Shown: positions 18,369 to 26,569, counted from the stretch's first letter. The stretch: DNA of 64,000 nucleotides from Chloroflexota bacterium (GCA_018969295.1 JAGWYN010000001.1:186001-250000); one strand, 5' to 3'. The notes: generated from the letters alone by a model not told the origin. Translations and numbers: made by a program.

Positions 18369-18713
18369 TCACGGTCTTGCCGTCGGGGGGCGGTGGACGG
18401 GGCGAAGGTTCAGCGCTCGGCTGCGTTGGACAGCCTGCCACGGCGAGAGTGCGGCGGGTGTGCTCTCTCTGGCGGGGGGGGCAGCAGCCAGGGCCACGGC
18501 GACCGCTGCTGCCGCGGCGCGGTGTCTGGCGGTCTGGGTGCTGCGGTCTGCCGGGCTGGCCGCCGTGGCAGGTTCTTCTGTCTTCACTTCAGATGGGGGC
18601 GTGGTGAGCCGTACCAATGCCGCCATCAGCCCCCACATCACGGCCAGGACGACAAAAATCAGGGTGACGCCGACTGCGGCGATGGCTACAGCTTGTTCGA
18701 AGACCTCCCACAT
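18369..18713 (-). CDS. OadG-like small membrane subunit of the decarboxylase
   Basis: A 114-residue protein with one N-terminal transmembrane helix (about residues 6-32, 'AVAIAAVGVTLIFVVLAVMWGLMAALVRL'-type pattern) followed by a hydrophilic, Ala-rich tail. This is the plan of the OadG/MmdD subunit, which anchors the carboxyltransferase to the membrane. A second Ala/Val-rich run ('AAAAAVAVALAAA') is probably helix, not a second membrane span. The C-terminal Pro/Arg-rich part is not conserved in any family I know. It lies between the carboxyltransferase and biotin carrier genes, which is the main support for the assignment. A GGGGAAAG stretch precedes ATG 18713. Confidence 0.8.
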   Translation of the reverse strand: MWEVFEQAVAIAAVGVTLIFVVLAVMWGLMAALVRLTTPPSEVKTEEPATAASPADRSTQTARHRAAAAAVAVALAAAPPARESTPAALSPWQAVQRSRALNLRPVHRPPTARP

Positions 18714-18775
18714 ACTGCTTTCCCCTATCTTTTTCCCTCCCCCATCTTTGGGGGCTCTTCCGCAGCGCTCTGTCG

Positions 18776-20314
18776 CTAGGCTGGCATGTTGCCATGGCGT
18801 CGGGCGAGCGGGACAACTGCCTTCTGGCGCAGCGCAGCCAGTGCGGCCAACAGCCGCTGGCGAGTCTCTGCCGGTTCGATCACCTCGTCAACAAAGCCGC
18901 TCGCCGCAGCCACATAGGGGTTGAGATAGCGTTCCCTGTACTCTTCGGCGTAACGGGCCCGGGCCTGGGCAGGGTCATCTGCCTGGGCGATCTCTTTGCG
19001 GTAGAGGATGCTGGCAGCCCCCTCTCCCCCCATCACGGCGATTTCGGCGCTGGGCCAGGCGAGGGTTATGTCTGTGCCCAGCTGTTTGCTGCTCATGACC
19101 ACATAGGCGCCGCCGTAGGCCTTGCGGGTGACGACACTGATTTTGGGCACGGTCGCGGTGGAATAGGCGTAGACAATTTTGGCCCCATGCCGAATAATGC
19201 CATGGTACTCTTGATCGATGCCGGGTAAAAATCCTGGGGTATCGACCAAAGTGACGAGTGGGAGGTTGAAGGCATCGCAGAAGCGCACAAAACGTGCGAT
19301 CTTGTCTGACGCGTCGATGTCGAGCGCGCCGGCCAGCACCTCTGGCTCCTGCGCCACCACGCCGACCGGCTGGCCGGCCAGCCGTGCCAGTCCGACAACG
19401 GCGTTGCGCGCAAACTGCTCCTGGATCTCCAAAAACGAGCCGGTGTCGACAATCTGCTCGATCACGGTGTGCATCGAGTAGGGCTGGCGCGCGTCGAAGG
19501 GGACGATGCTGTTGAGCACGCTCTCTGCCTGGGCCGGGGCCGACCCCGCACCCGCCAGCGGCGGGTTTTCCAGGTGGTTGGAGGGGAGGTAGCCCAACAG
19601 CTGTCGTGCCAGGTCGATCGCTCTGGTTTCGTCCGACCGGACAAAATGGGCCAGCCCGCTGGTGGAGAGATGTACGCTTGCCCCACCCAGCTGTTCGGCG
19701 TCGACTGTCTCGCCCGTGACGGCCCGGACCACTTCCGGGCCGGTCAGGAACATGTAGGAGTGCCCTTCGACCATCACCACCAGGTCAGTCAGGGCAGGGG
19801 AGTACGCAGCGCCGCCGGCACAGGGGCCGAGCAGCAGGCTGAGCTGGGGGACGATGCCCGAATAGGTCGCATTGCGTCGGAAGATGTCGGCGTAGCCACC
19901 CAGTCCATAGATGCCCTCCTGGATCCGTGCTCCTCCCGAGTCGATCAGCCCTACGATCGGGGCGCCGGCGTCGACGGCCAGATCCATCACCTGACAAATT
20001 TTGCGCCCATGCATCTCGCCCAGCGCCCCCCCGAAGACTGTGGCGTCCTGTGCGTAGGCAAAAACGGTGCGGCCATCGACCTGACCAAAACCCACTACCA
20101 CCCCGTCGCCGGGCGGGCCCTCTCTGTCCAGTCGTGTGCTGGCCAGCAGGCCCAGCTCTTGAAATGTAGATGAGTCGAAGAGTTGGGCCAGCCGCTCGCG
20201 CGCGGTGCGTCGCCCTTTGGCATGGTGGCGTTCGACGCGCTCGCGTCCCCCGCCCCCCAGTGCCAGCTCACGCCGTTTGCGCAGGGCCAGAATTCTGGAA
20301 TCTTCGGTTGACAT
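18776..20314 (-). CDS. mmdA: Acyl-CoA carboxyltransferase, methylmalonyl-CoA decarboxylase alpha subunit type
   Basis: A 512-residue carboxyltransferase of the MmdA/PccB family. Motifs include 'KGRRTARERLAQLFD', 'VFAYAQDATVFGGALGEMHGRKICQVMDLA', the oxyanion-forming 'GLIDSGGARIQEGI', 'LGPCAGGAAYSPALTD' and 'VVTRKAYGGAYVVMSSKQLG'. The enzyme moves CO2 between an acyl-CoA and biotin. The neighbouring OadG-, biotin carrier- and OadB-like genes indicate a sodium-pumping decarboxylase, most likely acting on methylmalonyl-CoA or a related malonyl-CoA. No biotin carboxylase gene is adjacent, which argues against a propionyl-CoA carboxylase. Two ATG codons lie in tandem; the second (20314) is better spaced from AGGAGGG. 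It leads the cassette. Confidence 0.9.
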   Translation of the reverse strand: MSTEDSRILALRKRRELALGGGGRERVERHHAKGRRTARERLAQLFDSSTFQELGLLASTRLDREGPPGDGVVVGFGQVDGRTVFAYAQDATVFGGALGEMHGRKICQVMDLAVDAGAPIVGLIDSGGARIQEGIYGLGGYADIFRRNATYSGIVPQLSLLLGPCAGGAAYSPALTDLVVMVEGHSYMFLTGPEVVRAVTGETVDAEQLGGASVHLSTSGLAHFVRSDETRAIDLARQLLGYLPSNHLENPPLAGAGSAPAQAESVLNSIVPFDARQPYSMHTVIEQIVDTGSFLEIQEQFARNAVVGLARLAGQPVGVVAQEPEVLAGALDIDASDKIARFVRFCDAFNLPLVTLVDTPGFLPGIDQEYHGIIRHGAKIVYAYSTATVPKISVVTRKAYGGAYVVMSSKQLGTDITLAWPSAEIAVMGGEGAASILYRKEIAQADDPAQARARYAEEYRERYLNPYVAAASGFVDEVIEPAETRQRLLAALAALRQKAVVPLARRHGNMPA

Positions 20315-20407
20315 CATACCCTCCTGGCACAGATCGGTGCAGGTGACGTAACAGGGTGGCAGCGAGCCATCGGCGCCTCGGTGGGAGCGCTGTGTTCCCG
20401 GCTGGGC

Positions 20408-21523
20408 TCAGTACGTCCGTCTGACCACAAATTCACAAAGCCCGTAGAGCGAGTGGCGGTACGGGTTGTCGGGCAGCGCCCGCAGATCGTCGACAGCCTT
20501 GTGCAGGAAAGAGCGGGCTTCCTCGCGTGCGGCCTCGATCGCGGGGCTGGCGCGCAGGCGGGTGACCAGGTCAGCGACTGCCTGGCTCCAGGCTGCCGGG
20601 TCGCCGTCGTCTGCCTCCATCTGTGCCTCCTCCAGCTGTGCGACCACCTCGGTCGGGCAGGGGTGACACTGCAAATAATGGAAGAAGGGCAAAGTCAGCG
20701 TCCCCTGGTGGAGGTCGCTGCCGGCAGGTTTGCCCAGCGTGCTGTCATCTCCGGTAAAATCAAGGACATCGTCGATGATCTGAAAGGCCATCCCAAAATT
20801 ATAGCCGAAATGGTTCAGCTCGGCGATGCGATCTTCGGGCAGTTGGGCCAGGAGCGCGGCGCCCTGGGTGGCGGCACAGAAGAGGCTGGCCGTTTTGGCG
20901 TAGATGCGCTGGTAGTAGTTTGCACGGTCCTGGGCAAAACGGTAGCGGTCTTTGAGCTGGCGAAGCTCGCCGTCGACAATAATCCGCAGCGTGTCGCTGA
21001 ACAGCTCGATCACGCGGATATTCTGGGTTTCCGCAGAAAAGCGTGCCGCTGTGCCGAACAGGTAGTTGCCGGCCAGGACCGTCGAGATTCCGTTCCAACG
21101 GGCGTTGAGGGTTGGGGCGCCTCGGCGAAGCAACGCGCCGTCGATCACGTCGTCGTGCACCAACGTGGCTGTGTGGAGCATTTCGACCGAGGCTGCCAGC
21201 GCGATGGCTGGCTGGGTGCGCGAGGTGCCGGGCAGCGCCATGTTCAGTTCGGAGGCAAGCAGGGCCAGCGCTGGGCGCAACCTTTTGCCGCCGCTGCCGA
21301 TCAGGTTGGCAAAGGCTTCGGCGAGGGGGGCAAAGAGCAGCGAATCCACGGATCGCAGCCTCTGTTCGACCTGGCGCAGCGCAGGCTGAATCGGCGCGAA
21401 CAGGGCGTTGACATCCGGAGCCCCGCTGTAGGCAGGGGCCGGATCCGCCACAGGAGCCCGTACGGCGGTGTCCAGGAACTTTCTAGACAAATACTGCGGT
21501 GTGGTGAGTTGCGGAGTCAGCAC
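20408..21523 (-). CDS. Polyprenyl diphosphate synthase
   Basis: A 371-residue trans-isoprenyl diphosphate synthase. Visible motifs are 'GSGGKRLRPALALLASEL', the first Asp-rich motif 'LVHDDVIDGALLRRG', the 'AGNYLF' block, 'FGMAFQIIDDVLDFTGD' as the second Asp-rich motif, and 'GKPAGSDLHQGTLTLP'. The first motif is DDxxD with small residues before it, as in long-chain (heptaprenyl to decaprenyl) synthases that make quinone side chains. No ATG occurs near the expected N-terminus. GTG 21523 is chosen because GGAGGAT lies 8 bases upstream, giving a 40-50 residue N-terminal extension. The first 41 bases overlap the end of the TatD gene. Confidence 0.86.
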   Translation of the reverse strand: MLTPQLTTPQYLSRKFLDTAVRAPVADPAPAYSGAPDVNALFAPIQPALRQVEQRLRSVDSLLFAPLAEAFANLIGSGGKRLRPALALLASELNMALPGTSRTQPAIALAASVEMLHTATLVHDDVIDGALLRRGAPTLNARWNGISTVLAGNYLFGTAARFSAETQNIRVIELFSDTLRIIVDGELRQLKDRYRFAQDRANYYQRIYAKTASLFCAATQGAALLAQLPEDRIAELNHFGYNFGMAFQIIDDVLDFTGDDSTLGKPAGSDLHQGTLTLPFFHYLQCHPCPTEVVAQLEEAQMEADDGDPAAWSQAVADLVTRLRASPAIEAAREEARSFLHKAVDDLRALPDNPYRHSLYGLCEFVVRRTY

Positions 21524-22352
21524 CGAACCGATCCTCCAGACCGTAAAAACGAAGTGCAGTGGCACTGGTCTGAGCTGCCAGCGCTGCGGGGGAGATGCCG
21601 TACAGCAGCGCCAGCTGTTCACAGACCAAGGCCAGCCGAGCGGGCTCGTTGCGTTGGCCCCGGTACGGGTGGGGGGTCAGGTAAGGAGCATCTGTCTCCA
21701 GCAGCAGCCGATCCAGCCGCAGGGCTGGCACCAGGGCCCGCAGCGTCTGTGCGTTGCGGAAGGTGACTGCTCCCCCGAGCCCCACCAAGAAGTTCCAAGA
21801 AAAGGCTTCGTCAGCCAGCACAAGGTCGCCGCTGAAGGCGTGCAGCACCCCGGCGAAGGGGCGCCGGGCCAGCAGCGACTGTCTATAGCTGCTGCTGGCC
21901 ACCCAGCTGCGCAGAAGGTCGGCGACCGCTGCATTGGCTTCTCTGCTGTGGATCAACACCGGCATCCCCAACTCGGCCGCCAGATCCAGCTGGGCAAGCA
22001 GCACTTGCTGCTGCAGCGCCGGGTCGACGTTGCCCCAATAAAAATCCAGCCCCACCTCGCCGATCGCCACCACCTTGGGGTGCTGGGCCAGCCTGTGCAA
22101 CGCTTGCAGCGTCTCTGGGGTAAAGCGGTCGGCGCTGGTGGGGTGGATGCCGACGGCAACGTAAAGCCCTTCAAGCTGTTCGGCCAAAGCCAATGCCCGT
22201 CGGCACTGGTCGAGGTCAATCCCAGGGTTGACCCAGAGGGTCACCCCGGCGGCCTGCGCGCGGGCGACGACTTCTGCGCGGTCTGCGTCGAAGGGCTGCA
22301 GGTCCAGATGGCAGTGGCTATCGATCAGGTAGGGCGTTCTGTATTCAGCCAT
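21483..22352 (-). CDS. tatD: TatD-family metal-dependent hydrolase
   Basis: A 289-residue TIM-barrel hydrolase of the TatD/YcfH DNase family. Metal-binding motifs are 'IDSHCHLDLQPF', 'VAIGEVGLDFYW', 'PVLIHSREA', 'GVLHAFSGD' and 'LLETDAPYLTPHPYRGQRNEP'. Members are 3'-5' DNases with roles in DNA repair and quality control. ATG 22352 is used; an in-frame GTG at 22370 is possible and neither has a strong ribosome site. The gene overlaps the polyprenyl synthase start by 41 bp, an unusual pairing suggesting cotranscription. Confidence 0.9.
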   Translation of the reverse strand: MAEYRTPYLIDSHCHLDLQPFDADRAEVVARAQAAGVTLWVNPGIDLDQCRRALALAEQLEGLYVAVGIHPTSADRFTPETLQALHRLAQHPKVVAIGEVGLDFYWGNVDPALQQQVLLAQLDLAAELGMPVLIHSREANAAVADLLRSWVASSSYRQSLLARRPFAGVLHAFSGDLVLADEAFSWNFLVGLGGAVTFRNAQTLRALVPALRLDRLLLETDAPYLTPHPYRGQRNEPARLALVCEQLALLYGISPAALAAQTSATALRFYGLEDRFGADSATHHTAVFV

Positions 22353-22475
22353 TTCACACAAAGAGTACACAAATTAAGTTCAAACTCTACACGACCCAGC
22401 TTGTTCATTTTATCACAGAGACAACAGAGAAAACGTAGGTCAGATTGCACATGGGAGGGGAGGCTGGGTATCGGT

Positions 22476-23900
22476 TCAAACGCCAGCCAGCCGTCGGCCG
22501 TCGGCCAGAATGGCCGGCACTGCCTGTGGGTCGGTGGTTTCCGTGTAGATGCGCAGCAGGGGTTCGGTGCCTGAGAAGCGCACGAGCAGCCAGCCGCCGT
22601 CATCCATCACAAATTTATAGCCGTCGGAGGTATCGAGGCGGGTCACGGCGTGGCCGCCGAGGGTGATCTGGGAGAGATCGACGCTGTCGAGCCGTTGGCG
22701 GGCTGCCTGGGTGAGGGTGCGGTCGGTCAGCCGTACATCGATGCGGTCATAAAAATGGGTGCCCACCTTGGCGAAGAGCAGGTTCAGCAGTTCGGTCGGT
22801 TTTTTGCCGGTGCGGACCATGAAATCGAGCAGATAGAGATTGGAGAGGATGCCATCGCGTTCGGGGACATGGCCGCGGAAAGCGTAGCCGCCGCTCTCTT
22901 CGCCGCCGATCAGGGCGTTGTGTTCGATCATGGCGGGTGCCACATATTTGAAGCCGACGCCGGTGTTGACGACGGGGACGCCGTAGGCCTGGCCCAGTTT
23001 ATCGAGCATCGAGGTGGTGCTGAGAGTTTTGACGATCGTGCCCCGTTCCCCGCGCACTTCGAGCAGGTAATAGGCGAGCATGGCGTAGACGCGCAGCTGG
23101 TCGACGAAATTGCCTTGTTCGTCGCCGAAACCACAGCGGTCGGCGTCGCCGTCGAGGATGCAGACGCAGTCGGCCCCGACGGACCGGGCGACAGCCAGAC
23201 CGGCGTCGACGTTGGGGGGGATCGGTTCGGGGCGGCTCATTTCTGGGAAGATGGGGTTGCGTTCGGCGTGCAGTTCGATCACCTGGGTGCGTCCGCCCTG
23301 GAGGATTTCGCTCAGCCAGCCTGCGCCATTGCCCCACATATTGTCGACGACGATTTTGAGGCCGGCCTGTTGAATGGGTTTGACGTCGATGAGGGTGGCC
23401 AGGTGGGCGAGATAGGCAGCTTTGGGGTCGAAGTAGGCGATCTGTCCGCTGGCCAGCCCTTCGGTGAAGGGCAGATGTGGGAGGGCTGCGGCAGAATCGG
23501 GGATATTGGCTTCGATCTCTTTGAGGCCAGCCGGGGCAATGGCGCCGCCGTTGTGGTCGCGCACCTTGAACCCGCAATCTTCGGGTGGGTTGTGGCTGGC
23601 CGTGATGTTGAGGGCTGCGATCGCCTGGTTGGCTTTGGCGCTGAAGCTGATGACGGGGGTCGGGGTCGCCACTGGAGTCAGCAAGACGGTGAAGCCATTG
23701 CCGGCCAGGACTTCGCAGGCTGTGGCGGCAAAGTGTTCGGCCAAAAAGCGGCGGTCGTAGCCGACGACGACGGGTCCCTGGCGGGCTGTATTTTTCAGAT
23801 AGGCGGCGAAGCCTTGGGTTGCCCGGCGCAGATTGGCAAAGGTATAGTCGTCGGCGATTCGCCCGCGCCAGCCATCGGTTCCAAATTTGATGTCGCCCAT
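22476..23900 (-). CDS. Phosphoglucomutase/phosphomannomutase family protein
   Basis: A 474-residue alpha-D-phosphohexomutase. The four signature segments are present: the phosphoserine loop 'NITASHNPPEDCGFKVRDHNGG', the magnesium loop 'CILDGDADRCGF', the sugar-binding loop 'GGEESGGYAFRGHVPERDG' and the phosphate-binding loop 'VRFSGTEPLLRIYTE'. It would interconvert glucose-1- and glucose-6-phosphate, or the mannose or glucosamine equivalents; the GEESGG loop is typical of PGM/PMM and less so of GlmM. ATG 23900 follows a GGAAAGGAC site. It could link GH4, GH13 and GalE products to glycolysis. A promoter is proposed at 23948-23977. An inositol-phosphatase-like gene lies upstream. Confidence 0.9.
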   Translation of the reverse strand: MGDIKFGTDGWRGRIADDYTFANLRRATQGFAAYLKNTARQGPVVVGYDRRFLAEHFAATACEVLAGNGFTVLLTPVATPTPVISFSAKANQAIAALNITASHNPPEDCGFKVRDHNGGAIAPAGLKEIEANIPDSAAALPHLPFTEGLASGQIAYFDPKAAYLAHLATLIDVKPIQQAGLKIVVDNMWGNGAGWLSEILQGGRTQVIELHAERNPIFPEMSRPEPIPPNVDAGLAVARSVGADCVCILDGDADRCGFGDEQGNFVDQLRVYAMLAYYLLEVRGERGTIVKTLSTTSMLDKLGQAYGVPVVNTGVGFKYVAPAMIEHNALIGGEESGGYAFRGHVPERDGILSNLYLLDFMVRTGKKPTELLNLLFAKVGTHFYDRIDVRLTDRTLTQAARQRLDSVDLSQITLGGHAVTRLDTSDGYKFVMDDGGWLLVRFSGTEPLLRIYTETTDPQAVPAILADGRRLAGV

Positions 23901-23947
23901 GTTTTTGTCCTTTCCCAGCGGTGGTTGGTGTGGCTTGTCTTGAAAAG

Positions 23948-23977
23948 AGTATAGCAGCAGCAGGGAGGGTGTGACAA
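23948..23977 (-). promoter_or_regulatory. Candidate sigma70-type promoter for the phosphohexomutase gene
   Basis: On the minus strand TTGTCA (23977-23972) and TATACT (23953-23948) are separated by 18 bases, placing the start of transcription about 40 bases before ATG 23900. Both boxes differ from consensus by one base. Confidence 0.6.
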
Positions 23978-24020
23978 TGCCGACAGGGGAGCAGAGGGCC
24001 TTTTTTTCTGGCGGATTTTG

Positions 24021-24842
24021 TTACCCGTTTGTGGCGCGGGCGTTCTGGATGCCTGTCAGCAGGGCAGCGTGGAGCTCTGGCGAGCCGTTGCTGGCGATGA
24101 CCTGGCGGTCGCCGATCGTCCATTCTTGGCCTGTATAGGTCGTGGCCCATCCGCCTGCCTCGCGCACCAACAGCACGCCGGCGGTCAGGTCCCATGGGTT
24201 GAGCCAGCCTTCCCAGTAGGCATCGGCGGCGCCGAGGGCGACGTGGGCCAGGTCGAGTGCGGCCGAGCCCAGGTTGCGGACGCTGGCGGTGCGCGGCATG
24301 AAGTAGGCGAATTCGGCGCTGTTGTTGTCTGCGGACTCGCTGCGGTGGTAGGGGAAGCCGGTGATCAGCAGCGCCTTGCGCAGGGTGGCTGTGCTGCTGG
24401 TCTGCAGCTGGCGTTCGTGGCTGGTGGACAGTCGCTGGAAGGCTCCGGCGCCGCGGCGCGCGTAGAAGGTGCAGTCCATGCCGATGTGGTAGGTGACGGC
24501 CAGCACGGTCTGCCCCCCCAGTTGCAAGGCGATGTTGACTGCGCAGTAGGGGATGTTGTGGGCGAAGTTGGTGGTGCCGTCGATCGGGTCGACCAGCCAG
24601 TAGTCGGGCTGGGCTGGGGGCTGGTTGCTCTCTTCCCCCCACAGGGCGACCCCTGGGTAGAGGCGGGCCAACGCCTCGCAAACAAACTCCTCTGCTGCGA
24701 CATCGGCGGCGGTGACCAGGTCAATTTCATTTGATTTCTCCTTCACGGTGGCCTGGCCGCTGACGTACATCCGGCGGGCAAGGTCGCCAGCCCCACGCGC
24801 TATCTGGATCACCCAATCGACATCTTTTTGTTCGACAGACAT
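24021..24842 (-). CDS. Inositol monophosphatase-family phosphatase
   Basis: A 273-residue member of the lithium-sensitive phosphatase family (IMPase/SuhB/CysQ). Metal-binding motifs are 'LWGEESNQ', 'WLVDPIDGTTNFAHNIPY' and the C-terminal 'GWLNPWDLTAGVLLVREAGG'. The 'DPIDGTTNF' form with the GEES Glu suggests inositol-1-phosphatase or fructose-1,6-bisphosphatase-type activity with magnesium. Length is standard and no signal peptide is present. ATG 24842 is used; the ribosome site is weak (GAAAGCCAAGCAAA). It lies about 120 bp upstream of the phosphohexomutase gene on the same strand, but that gene seems to have its own promoter. Confidence 0.88.
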   Translation of the reverse strand: MSVEQKDVDWVIQIARGAGDLARRMYVSGQATVKEKSNEIDLVTAADVAAEEFVCEALARLYPGVALWGEESNQPPAQPDYWLVDPIDGTTNFAHNIPYCAVNIALQLGGQTVLAVTYHIGMDCTFYARRGAGAFQRLSTSHERQLQTSSTATLRKALLITGFPYHRSESADNNSAEFAYFMPRTASVRNLGSAALDLAHVALGAADAYWEGWLNPWDLTAGVLLVREAGGWATTYTGQEWTIGDRQVIASNGSPELHAALLTGIQNARATNG

Positions 24843-25146
24843 TTTGCTTGGCTTTCTTGTGCGTGTCCCTGAACGGCTTATAGGCAGACAATTGTGCGTC
24901 TGTTGCGCTCATCATACCACTGCCGGTCGCTGCTGGCAGCAAAAACAGCTGGGCCATCTCCGCCGGCTGTGCGAGAACCGTTTCGCTGCAGCTCTGGCTG
25001 GTGCAGCAGCTGCTGCATGGGTGCCAGAATTTAGGCAATGGTCTTGACTTGGGGTATAGTAAACCAAACAGATGTTCCATCGGGGGGAAAGAACGGCCTC
25101 TGCTGTTCTGATTGACAAGCCTTTTGTAGCTGTGGAGTGATTGGTT
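24843..25146. other. Divergent intergenic region, no gene seen
   Basis: This 304-bp gap separates the minus-strand inositol-phosphatase-like gene from the plus-strand MBL-fold gene. On the plus strand TATAGT at 25055-25060 is a possible -10 box, with TTAGGC 18 bases upstream as a poor -35. No reading frame in the gap has recognisable protein content, and I see no tRNA-like fold. Confidence 0.4.
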
Positions 25147-25803
25147 ATGGACATTACCTGGTATGGGCTTTCCTGTTTTCGCATTCGTGAGAGTGGGGTG
25201 ACTGTCATCTGCGATCCATACGACAGATCTGTTGGCCCGACCCTGGCCAAGGTACGTGCGGACATTGTCACGGTGAGCCACGACCGCCCTGGCCACAACG
25301 CGATCGACCGGGTGACCGGGGACCCGAAAGTGTTGAGCGGTCCTGGGGAGTTTGAGATCAAGAATGTATTTGTCACGGGGCTGACCACCTGTCATCGCCG
25401 CGGCGACGGTGTGACGGCTGAACGGAGCGTGGCGTTTTTTTTTGAATTTGGCGGGCTGACTGTCGGCCACATGGGGGGCATCGGGGAGGTGCCAGCCCAA
25501 TCGGAGATCGAGGAGCTCAACATTGGGGAGGTGGACGTGCTGCTGGTGCCGGTGGGGGGGGCTGGCATGCTAGAGCCTGCGCGCGCTGTCGAACTGATCG
25601 GCCTGTTGGAGCCGCGGCTGGTCATCCCGATGCACTACCAGCACGCTGGCCTTGCCGATCCGTTGGCCAGCAAGTTAGAGAGCGTCGAGAAATTTCTCAA
25701 AGAGTTTGGAGCGACCCACATGGAGCCGATCGAACTGCTCAAACTCAGCAAGAGCACGCTGCCTGAGGAGACCCAGGTCGTTTTGTTGACCCCCACCTTA
25801 TGA
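25147..25803 (+). CDS. MBL-fold metallohydrolase-like protein with altered metal motif
   Basis: A 218-residue protein of the COG2220 metallo-beta-lactamase-fold group. It has the N-terminal strand 'DITWYGLSCFRIRES', 'VICDPYD' and the C-terminal 'RLVIPMHYQ' with a conserved His. The canonical HxHxDH motif, often written SHDHPDH in this group, reads 'SHDRPGH' here: His45 and His50 remain, but the middle His is Arg47 and the Asp is Gly49. The downstream 'HLGD' block reads 'HMGGIGE'. Metal binding may therefore be weakened or absent. ATG 25147 has GGAG about 10 bases upstream; the frame opens two codons earlier at TTG. A terminator follows closely. The function is unknown. Confidence 0.75.
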   Translation: MDITWYGLSCFRIRESGVTVICDPYDRSVGPTLAKVRADIVTVSHDRPGHNAIDRVTGDPKVLSGPGEFEIKNVFVTGLTTCHRRGDGVTAERSVAFFFEFGGLTVGHMGGIGEVPAQSEIEELNIGEVDVLLVPVGGAGMLEPARAVELIGLLEPRLVIPMHYQHAGLADPLASKLESVEKFLKEFGATHMEPIELLKLSKSTLPEETQVVLLTPTL

Positions 25804-25832
25804 GTGCACGCCCTGATCGAATCGGCCCAAAA

Positions 25833-25864
25833 AAAACACCAGGTCTCTGCAAACCTGGTGTTTT
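25833..25864. terminator. Intrinsic terminator, converging from both sides
   Basis: A 12-bp perfect inverted repeat, arms AAAACACCAGGT (25833-25844) and ACCTGGTGTTTT (25853-25864), with an 8-base loop. Extra A residues precede the left arm, so on the minus strand the hairpin ends in eight U residues, a good terminator for the L25 gene. On the plus strand it follows the MBL-fold gene by 30 bp. Confidence 0.88.
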
Positions 25865-25891
25865 GTAAAATATAGGGTATTGGCAGTATGG

Positions 25892-25930
25892 GCTGATTGT
25901 TTCAGACCATGTCTGGCTGAAACAATCAGC
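25892..25930. repeat. 14-bp inverted repeat just after the L25 gene
   Basis: Arms GCTGATTGTTTCAG (25892-25905) and CTGAAACAATCAGC (25917-25930) are perfect complements around an 11-base loop. It lies 6 bp downstream of the minus-strand L25 stop and before the U-rich terminator at 25833-25864. It has no U-tract of its own, so it may form a second 3' stem-loop in the rplY mRNA. Confidence 0.85.
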
Positions 25931-25936
25931 GGCGAG

Positions 25937-26569
25937 CTATTCTTCTGCGGTCTGCTTGCCCCGTTTGACCACTTCGGGCTCGGCGGCGGCGGCTGTTTCA
26001 GCCAGTTCAGCCTCGGCGCCACGTGTCACAATCAGCGAAAAGAGCAGTTCGTTGGGGTCATTGCGGTAGGTGACCCCCTTGAGGGCAGGCAGGTCGCGCA
26101 CATGGATCGGCGTTTCCAGGGTCAGCGGGCTGAGGTCTACCGTGATTTCGGCTGGAATGTCGGCGGGCAGGGCTTCGACCTGAATCGACTCATGCGCCTG
26201 GAAGATCATCAGCCCTGCTGCCATGCCCACCGGTTTGCCGGTCGTCTCCAGCGTGACGGCGACATGCTGGGCTTCGTTCATATTGACCACATAGAGATCG
26301 GCGTGCAGCAGGCTATGGTTGACTGGGGCGCGCTGAACATTTTTGATCAACACATTGTGGAGGCCGCCACCGCTCACAGAGAGTGCCACAACCTGTGAAG
26401 CGCCCCCCCCCTGCAGGGTGTGGTGCAGCGCTCTCTCTTCCACCTGCAGGCTGAGGGGGGCAGAAAGTGCACCGTATGCCACCACAGGCACGAGGCCTCG
26501 ACGGCGCAGCTGGTTTACTTTGCGGCCGGACAGGACACGTGGTTCGGCATTCAACTTTAAATCAGACAT
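25937..26569 (-). CDS. rplY: Ribosomal protein L25/Ctc family protein
   Basis: A 210-residue protein of the long (CTC) form of bacterial L25, which binds 5S rRNA. The N-terminal L25 domain begins 'LNAEPRVLSGRKVNQLRRRGLVPVVAYG', and the C-terminal TL5 domain includes 'GLMIFQAHESIQVEALPADIPAEITVDLSPL' in outline, then 'IHVRDLPALKGV'. A charged Ala/Glu tail ends the protein. It begins 33 bp after a small membrane-protein gene and probably shares its promoter at 27127-27155. Two stem-loops follow the stop. Confidence 0.93.
   Translation of the reverse strand: MSDLKLNAEPRVLSGRKVNQLRRRGLVPVVAYGALSAPLSLQVEERALHHTLQGGGASQVVALSVSGGGLHNVLIKNVQRAPVNHSLLHADLYVVNMNEAQHVAVTLETTGKPVGMAAGLMIFQAHESIQVEALPADIPAEITVDLSPLTLETPIHVRDLPALKGVTYRNDPNELLFSLIVTRGAEAELAETAAAAEPEVVKRGKQTAEE

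Noticed and set aside
22999..24681. 560-residue Arg/Pro-rich minus-strand frame
   Set aside because: It overlaps the phosphohexomutase and inositol-phosphatase-like genes in another frame; its composition is typical of a GC-rich frameshift reading.
25044..25060. TTGACT next to TATAGT as a promoter
   Set aside because: The boxes are only 5 bases apart, far short of the 16-18 needed.
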